Assembly (NCBI GenBank): GCA_002310235.1
Contig: DBYO01000036.1
Coordinates: forward strand, 46,924 to 110,923
Reading direction: 5' to 3'
DNA from: Bacteroidales bacterium UBA1184
Lineage (GTDB): Bacteria; Bacteroidota; Bacteroidia; Bacteroidales; ML635J-15
Length of the DNA stretch: 64,000 nucleotides
The first letter of the stretch is position 1. Each line of letters opens with the position of its first letter. Position numbers and translations under genes: made by a program. The notes beneath the pieces were generated by a model. That model saw only the letters and a program-made list of their open reading frames with translations. It had not been told where the DNA came from and did not search any database. This document shows, piece by piece, positions 61,514 through 64,000 of this stretch.

Positions 61514-64000
61514 TTATAATTTTATGAATTTAAATGTTTTCGTTCCGTTTTCGGTGTTAATGATGAGATTGTAGTTGCCGGCAGGCAAAGCCGATACGTC
61601 GATAGTTGAAATATTTTCAATATGTTCGTCCGACTCTAGCAACAATGCTCCTGTCTGTGCGCATATTGTATATGAATACGGTATTCCGCTGTTGTCGATA
61701 TTCAAAGTTCCTGATGTTGGGTTGGGGAATACCGAGAAGTGGCTTGATATTTCGTCAATGCCTTGGCTGGCGCTGTCGGTTACCTCGATGAGGTTTTCAA
61801 CGATTATCCTGTCGCTGCAGTGTTCATTCCATGCTTCGAGCGATACCCAGAATGTGCCGATGGTATTGTATTGGATTGTTGGGTTAAGTTCGGTTGATAC
61901 GCTTGGGTTTCCGCCTGCAAATACCCATTCAATTCTGTCGGCATTGGAGCACTGGCTTGTGAATGTCACTTGTCCGCCTACTGCGATTGTGGAGTCGGAG
62001 ATTGCAAAGTCGGCAATAGCTGCAGGATAAACTGTTATCATGCTGTCTATTGCCATGTACTTGCTGGTTGCAGGATTCATAACTTGGAGGCTTACTCTAT
62101 ATGTTCCCGGTTCGTTGTATGTAATAGTTGGGTTTTGCTCGTCTGATATTTCGGGTGTTCCCCCTTCGAATTCCCAGTGACGATAAGTTACAGCTCCCAG
62201 ATTGTTGGTGCTTCTGAATCTAATCTCTCCGCCTGCGCATGCTTTTGTGGTGTCGGCAGTGAAGCTGAATTCTATCTGTGGATAAACGGTTATGCTGTAT
62301 TCAACTTGTTCGCCAACACAGAATTCATTGCTAGCAACAAGAGTTAAGCCGTATTCGCCTGGACGGTTGTATGTTATGCTTGGGTTCTCCTCGATTGAAG
62401 TGCTAGGATTTCCTCCTTCGAATGTCCACATCCATGAAGTTGCGTTTACGCTTGCGTTATTGAAAGTTACGGTATCGCCAACTGTTGCAAATTCATCTTC
62501 GGGAAGCATTATTAATTCAGTACGAACTCGTGGTACAACTTCGATATAGTTCTCCATTACGACAATTGTGGTATCGACTGGATTAGTTGCAATTAGCACT
62601 ACATTGTAAGTTCCTGGAGTGTTGTAGGTTACTGTTGGGTTTTGTTCGGTTGATGATTCGGGTGTGCCGCCTACAAACATCCAGTTGTATGCAGTTACGC
62701 CTTCGCCTGTGCCTTCGAAATGTACTTCATAGCCTGCGCATAGTGTGTCGATGTCGGCAGTAAAGCTTGCGCTAATTGGCGGATAAACAGTTACAGCCTG
62801 TTCGAGCAGAGTGGTTTGTTCGCAGGTTCCGTTGTCGGTTGTGAGCGATATGGAGTATGTTCCTGGTTCTTCGTAAGTTACCATAGGGAATTGCTCTTCA
62901 GAAGTTGCAGGTGTGCCGCCTTCGAATTCCCAGTGCCACCATACTTCGTTGCCTTCGCCAGGTTCTGTTGCAAACATAAGAGATTCTCCTTGAGCTACGT
63001 CCATTCCTTGTAGGGCTATAATGTTTGCTTCTGAGTGGGGCACTACCTGTATGTAGTTTTCGATTGTGATTGTGTCGGTGCTAAGCGGATTATTTACGAC
63101 CATCGTAACTCCGTACAGACCAGGGTTTTCATACATTACTATTGGGTTGGCTTCTGTTGATGTTTCGGGATTTCCTCCTTCGAAGTACCATTCTATTTCG
63201 TATGCGCCCAAGCTATTGTCGTAATATTCAACAGGTTCGTTTACACATGCTGCCATGACGTTGGATGTGAAAGCTGCAGTGGCGGTATCAAGTACGTGTA
63301 TGTATTTCGATTTTGTCTTTGTGAGCTGGCAGTTGTCGTTGGTTGCCCTTAACGAAACATTAAACTGTCCAGCAGTGTTGTATCTTATGGCAGGTGGTGT
63401 CTGCACGGTCGACGACGATGGTGTTCCACTCGTGAATGTCCATCGGTAGGCTGTTGGGTTTTGTGTGCAACTTTCGGTGAAATTCACACTTTGTCCTCTG
63501 AGAATCAAGGTGTCGCTGGCTTCGAAGTTGATTACGATGGCTGGCGGTTCTTCGGGGTACGACGGCTCTTCGTCGGTATTCACTATTGGAAGTCCGCTAA
63601 GTGGAATTTCCCTGAGATGTGCCGGAATTGTTAGCGCTTGTATCCCCTGTATGCTTCTTGTATATCGTTCGTTTGTAATCCATAGGCGACCGCTGTCGCG
63701 GAATGTAACGCCTTCAATCTGGTTGTAGGTGATTCCTGTCGATTGGAATATTATCGATGTGGGGCTTGTGTATTCTTTTGTTTCAACCTGTCCCGACTGG
63801 AAATCATGTCCTGTGAATCCGTAGAATATTGTTATATACGGATTTGAAGTTGGGATTGTGCCGTCGTCGTAGGTGTATCCGCAGAGGGCAACCGAGTTGG
63901 TCGCATAGTCGTAGTCGGCACCGGTGACCATGTATTCGAGCTGTATGGTATCGATAGGATACAGCGTAGTATATGTGTAGTTAGCCTTGTTGGGAATTGC
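61514..64000 (-). CDS. PKD-repeat surface protein, type IX cargo (7 PKD copies; 5' end outside window)
   Basis: The frame is open to the edge at 64000, giving 828 codons without a start; residues just inside the edge (AIPNKANYTYTTLYPIDT) match the propeller of the 59514 paralogue (AIPNKANYFHTITPIDT), so about 200 N-terminal residues are missing. After the propeller there are seven PKD domains with cores such as YRWTFTSGTPSSS, IEWYFEGGNPETS, WHWEFEGGTPATS, YNWMFVGGTPESS, WMWTFEGGNPSTS, RHWEFEGGTPEIS and IEWVFAGGNPSVS. A type A sorting domain (VFPNPTSGTLNIDN to TFKFIKL) ends it. Compared with the neighbour (3 PKD), repeat number has changed by four. Confidence 0.88.
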   Translation of the reverse strand, partial: AIPNKANYTYTTLYPIDTIQLEYMVTGADYDYATNSVALCGYTYDDGTIPTSNPYITIFYGFTGHDFQSGQVETKEYTSPTSIIFQSTGITYNQIEGVTFRDSGRLWITNERYTRSIQGIQALTIPAHLREIPLSGLPIVNTDEEPSYPEEPPAIVINFEASDTLILRGQSVNFTESCTQNPTAYRWTFTSGTPSSSTVQTPPAIRYNTAGQFNVSLRATNDNCQLTKTKSKYIHVLDTATAAFTSNVMAACVNEPVEYYDNSLGAYEIEWYFEGGNPETSTEANPIVMYENPGLYGVTMVVNNPLSTDTITIENYIQVVPHSEANIIALQGMDVAQGESLMFATEPGEGNEVWWHWEFEGGTPATSEEQFPMVTYEEPGTYSISLTTDNGTCEQTTLLEQAVTVYPPISASFTADIDTLCAGYEVHFEGTGEGVTAYNWMFVGGTPESSTEQNPTVTYNTPGTYNVVLIATNPVDTTIVVMENYIEVVPRVRTELIMLPEDEFATVGDTVTFNNASVNATSWMWTFEGGNPSTSIEENPSITYNRPGEYGLTLVASNEFCVGEQVEYSITVYPQIEFSFTADTTKACAGGEIRFRSTNNLGAVTYRHWEFEGGTPEISDEQNPTITYNEPGTYRVSLQVMNPATSKYMAIDSMITVYPAAIADFAISDSTIAVGGQVTFTSQCSNADRIEWVFAGGNPSVSTELNPTIQYNTIGTFWVSLEAWNEHCSDRIIVENLIEVTDSASQGIDEISSHFSVFPNPTSGTLNIDNSGIPYSYTICAQTGALLLESDEHIENISTIDVSALPAGNYNLIINTENGTKTFKFIKL

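Noticed and set aside
1..64000. tRNA, rRNA or riboswitch genes
   Set aside because: No cloverleaf with TTCGA-type T-loop, no rRNA signatures, and no recognised riboswitch core seen on either strand; a covariance search would be needed to exclude weak cases.

Overview
The window comes from a Bacteroidota genome, most likely of the order Bacteroidales. The evidence is a complete SprA (type IX secretion translocon) in a ruvA-sprA-gcvH gene order, several large secreted proteins ending in type IX sorting domains, an S46 dipeptidyl-peptidase, a fused SecDF, and promoter-like boxes of the Bacteroidota form TAnnTTTG. I cannot name the genus. No rRNA, tRNA, CRISPR array, transposase or integrase was seen.

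Layout. 1-3.8 kb: the 3' part of mfd, a repeat-filled gap, and an AAA ATPase of the DUF4143 type. 4.3-16 kb: a tandem set of exported surface proteins (two GLUG-repeat proteins, a tiny deletion remnant between them, and a 2405-residue adhesin-like type IX cargo). 16.3-30.7 kb: a GH3/beta-lactamase fusion with a small barrel protein, then ruvA-sprA-gcvH, then a phosphoglycerate kinase carrying an extra half-PGK at its N-terminus. 30.8-39.7 kb (minus strand): a lipoprotein, an M16 peptidase, SecDF, a retropepsin-like protease and a cation/proton antiporter. 40.1-41.6 kb: a propeller-like exported protein and a deoxynucleoside kinase. 41.9-45.6 kb (minus): a sodium:solute symporter and a TPR/WD40-like protein. 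46.2-47 kb: an acyl-ACP thioesterase. 47.1-64 kb (minus): type IX cargo genes around a DPP7-type peptidase, including a roughly 2620-residue pappalysin-like metalloprotease and two tandem PKD-repeat paralogues, the last one cut by the window edge.

How the genes fit together. SecDF supports Sec export of signal-peptide proteins across the inner membrane. SprA is the outer-membrane pore of the type IX system that delivers the cargo encoded at 8.8, 47.2, 49.1, 59.5 and 61.5 kb. DPP7, the M16 peptidase, the symporter and the metalloprotease fit a lifestyle based on digesting peptides or glycoproteins.

Most notable observations. (a) A block of about 10.1 kb holding just two type IX cargo genes is bracketed by 123-bp direct repeats (121 of 123 identical) made of the 3' end of dpp7 plus its terminator. 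(b) The PGK carries an extra degenerate C-lobe in front of a complete enzyme. (c) A family of short palindromes has entered coding sequence in frame, in a signal peptide region and in a type IX sorting domain. (d) A 31-codon ORF looks like the deletion remnant of a surface-protein paralogue. (e) Intergenic regions are filled with a recurring vocabulary of short words.
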